This document shows, piece by piece, positions 19,228 to 28,053 of a stretch of DNA of 64,000 nt. The stretch covers positions 682,001-746,000 of the forward strand of contig NZ_LR590470.1 in the NCBI RefSeq assembly GCF_901472535.1, in the 5' to 3' direction. The notes under the pieces are model-generated. The model did not search any database. It saw only the letters and a list, made by a program, of their open reading frames with translations, and was not told where the DNA came from. The stretch is from Sphingobacterium daejeonense (GTDB lineage Bacteria; Bacteroidota; Bacteroidia; Sphingobacteriales; Sphingobacteriaceae). A program made the translations under genes and the position numbers. Within the stretch, counting starts at the first letter, position 1, and every line of letters starts with the position of its first letter.

Positions 19228-21624
19228 CTATTCATCTCTTAAGCTATCTACTGGATTTGCATTTGCGGCTCTGAAAGCTTGCCACGCGATTGTTGACCAG
19301 GCAATAACTATTGAAATTGCAGCTGCCAAGACAAACATCCACAATTGAATTTCTATTCTATAAGCATAAGTTTGCAGCCAATTGTTCATGACCCACCACG
19401 CTAATGGCGCAGCAACAAAAAATGCAATTAGTACAAGCTTAACAAAGTCTTTTGATAGCAGAACAATGATGCTGCTGACAGATGAACCCAAGACTTTACG
19501 GATGCCTATTTCTTTAACTCTGTTATTTATTGTTAACAAAGCAAGAGCAAATAAACCAAGGCAAGAAATTACAATAGCTATACTTGTTCCGCTGATTACT
19601 ATTTTAGAATATGTTTTTTCACTTTGATATAGATTTTGAGTATTCTCATCTAGGTAGGAAGCTAAATTATTCGCCTTTGGATTGATACTTTTCCATATAC
19701 TTTCTACTTTTTCCAATGTTGATCCTAATTGATTTGTTTCTACCCTTACAAAGATGTATTCGACAGGGAAAATATTTGGATTTACAGAAATAGTGAGTGG
19801 TTCTACTGTACTCTTTAAATCATGAAAGTTGAAATTATCGATTATCCCTATTACCAAGGATTTTCCATTTAATTCTATAGTCTTTCCCAAGATTTTATCT
19901 GCCCCGCCCAATTGTGCCGCCATCTGTTTATTAATAATAATAGAATTAGAATCAGCACTGAAGGATCTGTCAAAATCACGTCCTTCCAATAGTTTAATAT
20001 CCAAGGTTTTTAAGTAATCATAATCAATACGCATAAAATTTGTTATGATTTCTTTATTTTCATGTTCAAATCCAAACATACTACGTTGAAGACTTCCATC
20101 TCTTCCACGACCAATATTCATATCTGAGGCGCTGACAGATTTTACCCAAGGTTGTTGTTGGAGTGCGATCCTCAATCGATTTAAAGCATCTTCTTTATCT
20201 ATTCCTTTGCCAATTGGAATACTGATAACTTCAGATTTATTGAATCCAAGGGGTTTTTTAACCAAATAATTCAATTGTGAACTGATTACAATCGTTGCTA
20301 TTATCAGAGTAATAGCTATTATAAATTGTAATACAGTTAAAGAATTTCTCAGATTTGAGGATTTAATTTTCGATGCACCTTTTAATGATTCAATGATATT
20401 TGTTCTTGCAATTTTCCAAGCTGGCAGTCCTCCTGCTATTAGTGTCAGTAAAATGAAAATAGATAAGAAAATTATGGCATTTGTGATTGAAAATAAGTCG
20501 ACAACCTGCAATTCATAATTCATATTTGCATTAAATTCCGGCAGTATTAAGGATGCAATTCCTAATCCGAGCAATAAAGAGAGTAGACATAATATGAATG
20601 ATTCTAACCATAGTTGTTTTACAATATCCCATGTTGTTCCACCTAATGTTTTTCTGGTTCCAATTTCTCTATTTCTGCTAATCGAATTGGCCAATGAAAG
20701 GTTGATAAAGTTTGAAGAAGCTATAAATAAGATCAACCCAGAAATCAGCAGCAGAATCCAAGGGAAATTAGGGGAAATACTTTCACCAAAGTTGAAGTCG
20801 TTTGTGTGCAGTTTTGAAAGCGGGAGTATATGAAGGCTAAAATAATCGCCATTAGAATTTGGTTTTCCTCCATCACGTTTCAATCGATCAATATTTATCT
20901 TGAAATTCTGATTTGTAAATGCTCTTGATTCTTTGACAAACGCAGCATCATTGATTTTTTCAGCTTTCACTTTTACATAAACTTGATGATTTTGATTGTC
21001 CCACAAGTCCTTAAATTGTTGATAGTTAGGAGAGTTTTCAAAACGTACTAAGGAATGGAATTCAAAACTTGAGTTTGCTGGGAGGTCTTTTAGTATTGCA
21101 GAAATTGTCATCGCTTGCCAAACACCGTTATTGTTGACCTGGACTTGTTTTCCTATGACATCACTTTTTCCATAGAGGTTTTTTGCCATAGCGTCGGTAA
21201 GGACAATATCATTAAGTTGGTCCAGAGAGGTTTTATTCCCAGAAAGCATTGGGAAGCTGAAAATTGATAAAAAATCAGGATCTACAAATCGATTTGTTGA
21301 GACAAATTCCTTTTCACCATTTTTTAATATAACATTTCCATGAAGTACCCTTGTCGCCGATTCAATACTTGGAATAGTTGCTTTAAGCTGTGGAGTAAGG
21401 GGAGCAGGCATAGAAGAATTGTTTTTTAATCCTGTTTCCGGTTCCGATTGACTATAAATCAATCCAATCCTATCTCCATTCTCATGAAAATTATCAAAAG
21501 ACAGTTCAAACATTGCTGTCAAAAAAAGAACTGTTGCTGCTGCTATAGCAATTGCCAATCCTGTGATATGAATTATATTCAAGGACTTGGTTTTTATGAT
21601 CGATCTCCAGACTGTTTTAAGCAT
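19228..21624 (-). CDS. FtsX/MacB-type ABC permease P7, intact
   Basis: 798 residues in one frame, starting MLKTVWRSIIKTKSLNIIHI. Helix 1 at about 15-37, then FELSFDNFHENGDRI; NREIGTRKTLGGT in the middle; RVKEIGIRKVLGSS near residue 695; WWVMNNWLQTYAYRIEIQLWMF and NPVDSLRDE at the end. First gene of the P7-P6-P5 unit. Its 5' flank holds two tandem ~125-bp repeats, each with a TGGCA-type promoter element, then the paired dyads at 21942-21979. Unlike the other permeases it has no obvious palindromic repeat directly behind its stop codon. Confidence 0.92.
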   Translation of the reverse strand: MLKTVWRSIIKTKSLNIIHITGLAIAIAAATVLFLTAMFELSFDNFHENGDRIGLIYSQSEPETGLKNNSSMPAPLTPQLKATIPSIESATRVLHGNVILKNGEKEFVSTNRFVDPDFLSIFSFPMLSGNKTSLDQLNDIVLTDAMAKNLYGKSDVIGKQVQVNNNGVWQAMTISAILKDLPANSSFEFHSLVRFENSPNYQQFKDLWDNQNHQVYVKVKAEKINDAAFVKESRAFTNQNFKINIDRLKRDGGKPNSNGDYFSLHILPLSKLHTNDFNFGESISPNFPWILLLISGLILFIASSNFINLSLANSISRNREIGTRKTLGGTTWDIVKQLWLESFILCLLSLLLGLGIASLILPEFNANMNYELQVVDLFSITNAIIFLSIFILLTLIAGGLPAWKIARTNIIESLKGASKIKSSNLRNSLTVLQFIIAITLIIATIVISSQLNYLVKKPLGFNKSEVISIPIGKGIDKEDALNRLRIALQQQPWVKSVSASDMNIGRGRDGSLQRSMFGFEHENKEIITNFMRIDYDYLKTLDIKLLEGRDFDRSFSADSNSIIINKQMAAQLGGADKILGKTIELNGKSLVIGIIDNFNFHDLKSTVEPLTISVNPNIFPVEYIFVRVETNQLGSTLEKVESIWKSINPKANNLASYLDENTQNLYQSEKTYSKIVISGTSIAIVISCLGLFALALLTINNRVKEIGIRKVLGSSVSSIIVLLSKDFVKLVLIAFFVAAPLAWWVMNNWLQTYAYRIEIQLWMFVLAAAISIVIAWSTIAWQAFRAANANPVDSLRDE

Positions 21625-21637
21625 TTTAGTTTGTTAG

Positions 21638-21905
21638 ATATGAGATTTGAGATATGAGATTTGCGATATTGAAATTGATATCATTGTGTTTCTTGTATTA
21701 TGTTTTTTAATTGAGAAATATCCCTCAATAAGGTTTGTTTCAATCTATTTGCCAAATATGTTAAAATTCAGATATGAGATATGAGATATGAGATTTGCGA
21801 TATTAAAATTGATTTCATTGGGTTTTCTATTGTTGTATTATTAAATGAGGAAATGGACCTCGAAAAGGATTGTTTCAATCTATTTGCCAAAAGTGTAAGA
21901 ATTTG
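21638..21905. repeat. Two tandem ~125-bp repeats carrying promoter elements
   Basis: Copy 1 (about 21638-21768) and copy 2 (about 21769-21905) each contain AGATATGAGATTTGCGATATT, then TTGATTTCATTG-like and TTCAATCTATTTGCCA elements in the same order. The promoter-like element occurs at 21739-21754 and 21874-21889. The same unit occurs upstream of P8 (24769-25113), showing that P7 and P8 share an upstream flank by duplication. Confidence 0.8.
21874..21889 (-). promoter_or_regulatory. Sigma-54-like promoter C, upstream of P7
   Basis: Minus strand TGGCAAATAGATTGAA: -24 TGGCA with TTGA at the -12 position at 10-base spacing. It lies 52 bp from the dyad pair at 21942-21979. The second copy at 21739-21754 is nearer to the gene but lacks dyads at that distance. 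The -12 element is weaker than in promoters A and B. Confidence 0.55.
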
Positions 21906-21941
21906 ATTTTTAACACTTTAAATAATGGTAAATTGTAAAAA

Positions 21942-21979
21942 TGTTCGGAAATGGACGTTTTGTTGTTCGGAAATGGACA
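21942..21979. promoter_or_regulatory. Paired dyad operator C
   Basis: TGTTCGGAAATGGACG (21942-21957) and TGTTCGGAAATGGACA (21964-21979), nearly identical direct copies 22 bp apart. Confidence 0.7.
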
Positions 21980-22023
21980 GTTGAACTTTAGTAGAAAGTA
22001 TTTAGTATTTAGATTTTTGACCA

Positions 22024-22098
22024 GCCCTTCGGCTCCGCTATTTTTGTGCTTTGGAATGACGGTGGCTGAGCGGAGCCGAAGCGCCCGTCATTCAACCA
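22024..22098. repeat. REP-like palindromes in the P7-P8 spacer
   Basis: GCCCTTCGGCTCCGCTA and later GGTGGCTGAGCGGAGCCGAAGCGCC, an inverted pair flanking GTGCTTTGGAATGACG. Same repeat family as at 11281 and 30741. The spacer 21625-22300 holds only this, the tandem repeats, promoter C, dyads C and the heptad array. Confidence 0.6.
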
Positions 22099-22190
22099 AC
22101 GCAAAGATTACCATTCTTTCTATAATTGTTGTGCTATTGTATAGTGTGGTTATCGTTACTATATCTTGCAAACTAGGCTATAACCCTTTC

Positions 22191-22295
22191 TATCTCAATT
22201 CTCATATCCCATATCTCACGATCATATCTCATATCCCATATCTCACGATCATATCTCACATCCACATCCCATACCTATTCAAGAGCAAAGCTCTT
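22191..22295. repeat. Heptad array CATATCT and hairpin behind P8
   Basis: CCCTTTCTATCTCAATTC is followed by repeated CATATCC/CATATCT/CACGAT units to about 22275, then AAGAGC (22281-22286) and GCTCTT (22290-22295) form a small hairpin 6 bp past the P8 stop codon. The same order (heptads, short hairpin, stop codon) recurs behind P9 and P10. On the minus strand the array is AGATATG-type, inverted relative to the array at 21638. Confidence 0.75.
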
Positions 22296-22300
22296 GAATA

Positions 22301-24760
22301 TTATTCATCCCTTAAGCTATCCACAGGATTCACATTTGCAGCTTTTAGAGCTTGATAACTTACTGTCAGCAATGCTGCGGCGATTGCTATCAACCCTCCG
22401 AATACAAAAGGAATCCACGAAATCTCTATTCGATAAACAAAATCCTCCAGCCATTTGTTGCATGCCCACCAAACTATAGGTGAGGCAATAATAATCGCAA
22501 TACATACCATCTTAACAAAATCCTTGGAAAGCATGCCAACAATACCTGTTACTGAAGCTCCAAGGACTTTCCGGATTCCAATTTCTTTAGTTCTCTGAAA
22601 TGCAGAGATTGTAGCTAGACAGAAAAGACCTAAACAGCTGAGGATAATGGCAATGGTAGTACTGATATTCGTTAGTTTTTGAAGTTGCTGTTCTTTCTTG
22701 TATAAAGCTAGGATTGAATCATCCATGAATTTATAATCAAAATTTTCAGCAGGAAAGAATTCTGACCATTTTGATTTAACTTTTTCCATAGTAGCTTTAC
22801 TCTCCTTAAAGCCAATCTGATTTAATCGTATGTTGTATGTATTTGCATTAGCTCCATTCATAAGAGCCAAAGGTTCAATACTATTGTAAAAATCTTTGGC
22901 GTGAAAGTCTTCCATAACTCCAATGATTGGGTAGTAAAATCCTTTTTGACCTATTATCTTTCCGATAGCATCCTGAGGATTTTTAAATCCGAAACCTTTT
23001 GATGCTGTTTCGTTTATAATATAACCATAGGTGGTGTCTGAGGGAACTAAATTGTTTCCAGCTAATAACTGTAAGTCATAGAATTCCATGTATTTGGAAT
23101 CTACTGATTTTCGAAAGACAATCTGATTGAAGGGCTCAGAAGACTCAGAGCCATTAAATTCCATTGCTGTAGAATTGGATCCAGCAGAGAGCGGTTCATT
23201 TCCTAAACTGACCTCCTTTATCCCAGTTATTTTACTTAACTCTTCAGTCAGAGTTTTCTTTTTGACATTAAAATTATCAATATCATAAAGTTTATATGGA
23301 ATATTAACTGTAACTACAGCGTCTTTGTTGAATCCTAGGTCCTTTTTTATGGTGTATTTAAGCTGCTGACCAATAATAAGAGCTGCAACAATAAATATTT
23401 GAGCTATTATAAATTGGAATATAATCAACACCTTCCTTAAATTAAAATTACCCTTGGATGTGTTCAAATTTCCTTTGCTTCTGAAAATCTCAATGGCATT
23501 TACTTTTGAAATTAACCAAGAAGGATATAGACCTGCAAGGATCAAAGTGAATAATAATATTACGAAAATGAAGATTCCAAACATTAATGGGTTATTGAAA
23601 TCCTTTACATTATCGCTGATTAATTCACCTAAGAAATAGAAGCCTAATTTTGAAACAAAATAACTTGCTAAAATCGATATACCAATGATTATTGCAGTTT
23701 CAATCATCATTTGTAGAATCAAGATTCTTTTTGAACCACCCAATGTTTTGCGAATTCCGATTTCTTTGGAGCGTTGAGGAATTTGAGCAGTTGTGAGGTT
23801 GATGTAGTTAATACAAGCTAAAACCAATAAAAAGATAGATACGGCAATTAATCCATAAATAACCGTTTTACTGGATTTTTCCACTCCAAATTCATTGAAG
23901 TAGGTAGAGAAATGGGATTCTTTTAATGGAAGAAGTTCTAAGGTACGTTCGTATTTGAATTTTGGTTTAATTTCTTGTTGATATTGCTGAAATTTTTTCT
24001 CAACAATATTTGAGATCTGTTTATATGCACTTTGGATACTTTTTTCATCATTCCCCTGCATATATATTCGATCAGATCCATTGGTGTTTGTCCATTGCGA
24101 AAGTGTATAGGCTTCTGCTTTTCGGAGTTGAAGGAATTCCTTTCCTTTGAATTCAGAAGGATATTTTAATGATTCAACAATTCCGGAAACAGTCATTTGA
24201 ATGGTATCAGAATAGATCAAAGTTTTGCCAATAATGTCTTCATACCCGGTGTTTGGAAAATAAAAATTCGCCCTTTCTTGAGTCAACACTATCTGATTGG
24301 GATTAGAGAGTGCACCTGCTTTTTTACCTGCCAGCCAATGATAAGGAACCATATCAAAATATGATTCTTCTGTTTCAATAACCTGGCTGTCGAAATCCAA
24401 ATCTTCGGTTCGAATAGCTTTTCCATTTTCTCCTGGGATAACTACCTTTTGAGTAAAAAAAGTATATACAGGAACCGCCCCTTTCCAATGATCTCACCTC
24501 GTCTCGCAATGCCAAAAAAATTGGCCGTGATACTCCACCGGTCCAATTTTCCTTTTCATCATTCAGCTTTATTTTGCTGATCAACCTATAGGTGTTTTCG
24601 CGATTTGGAATTCCACTCTCAAAACTTAATTCATAGTTTACAAACTTGAATATAATCCAACAGGAACTAATCCAATGGTCAAGCCCAAAATATTAAGGAA
24701 AGTAAATAGTTTATTCCTTTTTAGGTGTCTGATGCTGTTTTTAAATAATAATTGGAACAT
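22301..24760 (-). CDS. FtsX/MacB-type ABC permease P8 (two frameshifts)
   Basis: About 819 residues after correction. The start is the ATG complementary to 24758-24760, giving MFQLLFKNSIRHLKRNKLFTF and a first helix. One base is lost near 24655-24662 (then CWIIFKFVNYELSFESGIP), and a second shift lies near 24480 (then AVPVYTFFTQKVVIPGENG). From 24400 the frame is clean: YFDMVPYHWLAGKKAGAL, SKEIGIRKTLGGS in the middle, RTKEIGIRKVLGAS near the C terminus and NPVDSLRDE. Closest to P3 and P9 by its N-terminal half. It is alone in its unit, with promoter D and dyads D upstream. An 84-bp duplication (24744 and 24828) repeats the start-codon region just upstream. Confidence 0.82.
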
Positions 24761-25113
24761 GGGTTATTAGATGTGAGATTTGAGATATGAGATTTGCGAT
24801 ATTAAAATTGATTTCATTGGGTTTTCTAATAATAATTGGAACATGGGTTATTAGATATGAGATATGAGATATGAGATTTGTGATATTAAAATTGATTTCA
24901 TTGGGTTTTCTATGTTGTTTTATTAAATGAGGAAATGGACCTCGAAAAGGATTGTTTCAATCTATTTGCCAAAAGGGTAAAAACTTAGATATGAGATATG
25001 AGATTTGCGATATTAAAATTGATTTCATTGGGTTTTCTATTGTTATGTTTTTTAAATGAGGAAATGGACCTCAATAAGAATGATTTCAATCTATTTGCCA
25101 AAAGTGTAAGAAA
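24744..25113. repeat. Tandem promoter-bearing repeats upstream of P8
   Basis: Two and a half copies of the ~125-bp unit also found at 21638-21905: a partial copy at about 24769-24838, then copies at about 24857-24985 and 24986-25113. Each full copy carries TTCAATCTATTTGCCA (24956-24971 and 25085-25100). The beginning contains an 84-bp direct duplication of AATAATAATTGGAACATGGG that includes the P8 start codon. Confidence 0.8.
25085..25100 (-). promoter_or_regulatory. Sigma-54-like promoter D, upstream of P8
   Basis: Minus strand TGGCAAATAGATTGAA, identical to promoter C, 52 bp from the dyad pair at 25153-25190. A second identical copy at 24956-24971 lies nearer the gene without dyads at that distance. 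Confidence 0.55.
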
Positions 25114-25152
25114 TTGATTTTTAACACTTTAAATTATAGTAAGTTGTAAATA

Positions 25153-25190
25153 TGTTCGGAAATGGACGTTTTGTTGTTCAGATATGAACA
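25153..25190. promoter_or_regulatory. Paired dyad operator D
   Basis: TGTTCGGAAATGGACG (25153-25168) and TGTTCAGATATGAACA (25175-25190, arms TGTTCA/TGAACA), 22 bp apart. Confidence 0.7.
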
Positions 25191-25229
25191 ATTGGGGAAA
25201 AATAGTATTTAGTAGAATTTAAAACTCAA

Positions 25230-25403
25230 TTATCACCCTTTCTATCTCAATTCTCATATCCCATATCTCATATCTATTCAAAAGCAAATGTCCTACCTTT
25301 ACTATTTTCATCTTTGATTCTCGAGATTTTTAAATTCGGTTATCACCCTTTCTATCTCAATTCTCATATCCCATATCTCATATCTCTTCAAAGGCAAATC
25401 CTT
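25230..25403. repeat. Duplicated 3' flank with heptads behind P9
   Basis: TTATCACCCTTTCTATCTC followed by CATATCC/CATATCT heptads occurs twice (about 25230-25290 and 25340-25403), separated by GTCCTACCTTTACTATTTTC. The second copy ends in a hairpin-like AAAGGCAAATCCTTT just past the P9 stop codon. The same block lies behind P10 (27932-28045). Confidence 0.75.
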
Positions 25404-25409
25404 TGAATA

Positions 25410-27808
25410 TCACTCATCTCTCAGGCTATCCACAGGATTGGCTCTAGCAGCTTTGTAAGAATGGAAAAACATTGTTAAAAATGCTATAACTAAGGTTGCC
25501 ATTGCTGGGATAGTAAACATCCACCAATTCAACTCCATCTTGTATGCAAAATTATCTAGCCATTTATTGATAGCCCACCATGCAATAGGAGAGGCAATCA
25601 CTATGGATATGAAAACTAAAACTAGATATTCAGAGGATAACAACCTAATAATTCTTGAGACCGAACTTCCCAAAACTTTTCTTATCCCGATTTCTTTTGT
25701 CCTTTGACTGATACTAATGGTTACCAAACCAATTAATCCCAAACAGCTTAATAAGATTGTAATACCAGATGAAAGATTTATAATACTCGAAAAACGATAG
25801 TCGCTTTCGTACAGTTCCTTCATGTTGTCATCAAAAAACTTATATGTAAATTCATCATTTGGATAAATCTTTTCCATTCTGTTTCAATGGCTTTTATACC
25901 ATTCTTCCATTCTCCAGTATTGTGAGAAAGTTTTATACTTATGTTTTTTAATTGATCTCTTTCTTTACTAGGAATAATAACAACAGCTCCAGTTTGACTA
26001 TGTAGAGTTGAACTATTGAAATTTGGGATTACGCCAACAATGTACATTTGCTTTTCAAACAATGTTACCATTTGTCCGATCGCTGCTTCGGGAGTTTTAA
26101 TTCCTAATTTTTCGAGCACCTTCTCATTGGCTATAAAGCCAGAGGTGCTGTCCGAAATCTGAAGATTTCTTCCTGCTAATAATTTGAAATTATAGGTTTC
26201 TAAATAATCTTTATCGGCGTATTTTAATTCTATTTGACTTCTTACTTCCCCTGTGTCCGTATTCATGCTGACACTGGATGCGTAATAGTCAGCACTCATT
26301 GGTAGATGTCCCAAAGAAGATCCTTCAATCTCTTTATATTTCTGAAGCGATTCTTTTAATAAGTTTGGTCTGTTGTCATCTGGGCTATCCTTTAGAAATG
26401 GAAGTTCCATGGAAACGATGCTATTGTGTTGAAATCCTAGATCCTGGTTTAACATAAACTGAATCTGAAAACCCATTAACACTGTTGAAATAACGAATAC
26501 TTGAGCAATAATAAACTGAAAAATAATGAGTGCTTTCCTGAGGGGAATACTCCCAAATTTAAGCTTACCGGCATTTTTCATTTTGATAACTTCGGAAATC
26601 TGAACCTTATTTATTAAATATGCGGGATAAAAACTCGAAACTAAAGTCAATATAATAATCAAAGCTGCAAGGAAAATTACAACGGCTAGGGTATCTGAGT
26701 AGTTATTTATCTCTTCAGGAATATAACTGCTGAAATATTTTCAAAAAATTTTATCAATGGCCAGGATAATAATAGAGACAGACATGATATAATAAACGTC
26801 TCGGATAAAAAACTGAATAATACATATCGTGGTTGTTCACCTAAAGTCTTCCTAATTCCTATTCTTTGGCTCTAAAAGGTACTTGAGCAGTTGTTAGGTT
26901 AATGTAATTAATACATGCTAGTAACAATAGGAATGAACCAATTCCAATCATACCATTATAGTGTGCTTTTGTCTACACTGCCTTGGATCATTTTATTGAA
27001 ATGCAATGTCGAAAGAGGAGCAAGGCCATAGGAATTTTTTACATTGTATTTTGCATTGATTTCAGCATTTACCTCATTAGTTTTTTTAGTAAGTATATCG
27101 ATTAGATTTTGTTGTGCTGCTTTGTTGTTCAGTTTAACATATAGTTTATGGTTTGAAGTTACCATATCCCAATTATCACTTTTAAGATCTTCTTCCTTAA
27201 CTGGTACAAATTCTTTATGTCGGAAACTGCTAGTTTTTCTCTAAATCCTGAATGACACCGGTGACCGTATAATTAACAGTGTCTATTAACAGCACTTTAC
27301 CTAATATCTCTTGAGGTTTCAGATTGGGATAATAAACTCGAGCTCTTGATTCCGATAATACTATTTCATGTGGTTGTTTAAAAACAGATTCTTTATTTCC
27401 TGCCAGCCATGTATATGGTACCATTAAAAAATAATCCTTGAAAGTTCCAATAACTGGGGGTTGATTGCTGAACTCTCTTTTTCCGTCATCATCTGAAACT
27501 GTTATTTATCATAGTAATAGTTGTATCAGGCGCTACCAATTTGGCTGCAGGAATGTTCTCTTTTACATAATTTGCAACTGGATATTTACCCCATCAAATG
27601 AATTTGATTCCTCACCTCTGATTGAGACATTGTAAACTTTGAATATTTCTTCCTTATCTGGATGATTCTTGTCAAAGCTATATTCATAATTAACGATCCG
27701 GAATACTACCCAACATGCGCTAATGCCGATGGCAAGTCCGAGAATATTCAGGAAAGTAAACAACTTGTTTTGCCATAGTTTACGGAATAAAAGGTTCACT
27801 CTTTTCAT
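25410..27808 (-). CDS. FtsX/MacB-type ABC permease P9 (heavily frameshifted)
   Basis: A full-length homologue of P3 and P8 broken into at least five open segments: 27563-27808 (MKRVNLLFRKLWQNKLFTF, helix, FRIVNYEYSFDKNHP), 27230-27424 (VPYTWLAGNKESVF), 26956-27165 (LYVKLNNKAAQQNLID), 25820-26662 (YPAYLINKVQISEVIKMK to YKFFDDN) and 25410-25877 (TKEIGIRKVLGSS to NPVDSLRDE). Motifs of the middle FtsX segment can be read across 26663-26955 in changing frames. Either sequence errors or a genuine pseudogene; the otherwise conserved residues and the error pattern elsewhere favour errors, but this is the most damaged permease. It follows P10 with no separate promoter. Confidence 0.72.
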
Positions 27809-27931
27809 GATAATAATTCTTTATAATTACAAATAGTTAATTAAAACGACCCCCAACAAGAATCTCGGCAAGTGTAATCCAAGTCTCGTTTTCGATTTCA
27901 ATTCTATATATTCATATCCATTCAATGGTAA

Positions 27932-28048
27932 TTGTCCTACCTTTACTATTTTCATATTTGATTCACAAGATTTTTAACTTCGGTTATCACCCTTTCTATC
28001 TCAATTCTCATATCTCATATCTCAAATCTATTTAAAGGCAAAGCCTTT
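27932..28048. repeat. 3' flank repeat and hairpin behind P10
   Basis: GTCCTACCTTTACTATTTTC through TTATCACCCTTTCTATCTC and CATATCT heptads, matching 25289-25395, ends in AAAGGC/GCCTTT around AAA (about 28034-28048) directly past the P10 stop codon. No promoter or dyad seen in 27809-28053. Confidence 0.75.
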
Positions 28049-28053
28049 GAATA

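Noticed and set aside
25410..27808. P9 as five separate small genes
   Set aside because: The pieces line up in order with P3 and P8 and cover the full family length, so this is one broken gene.
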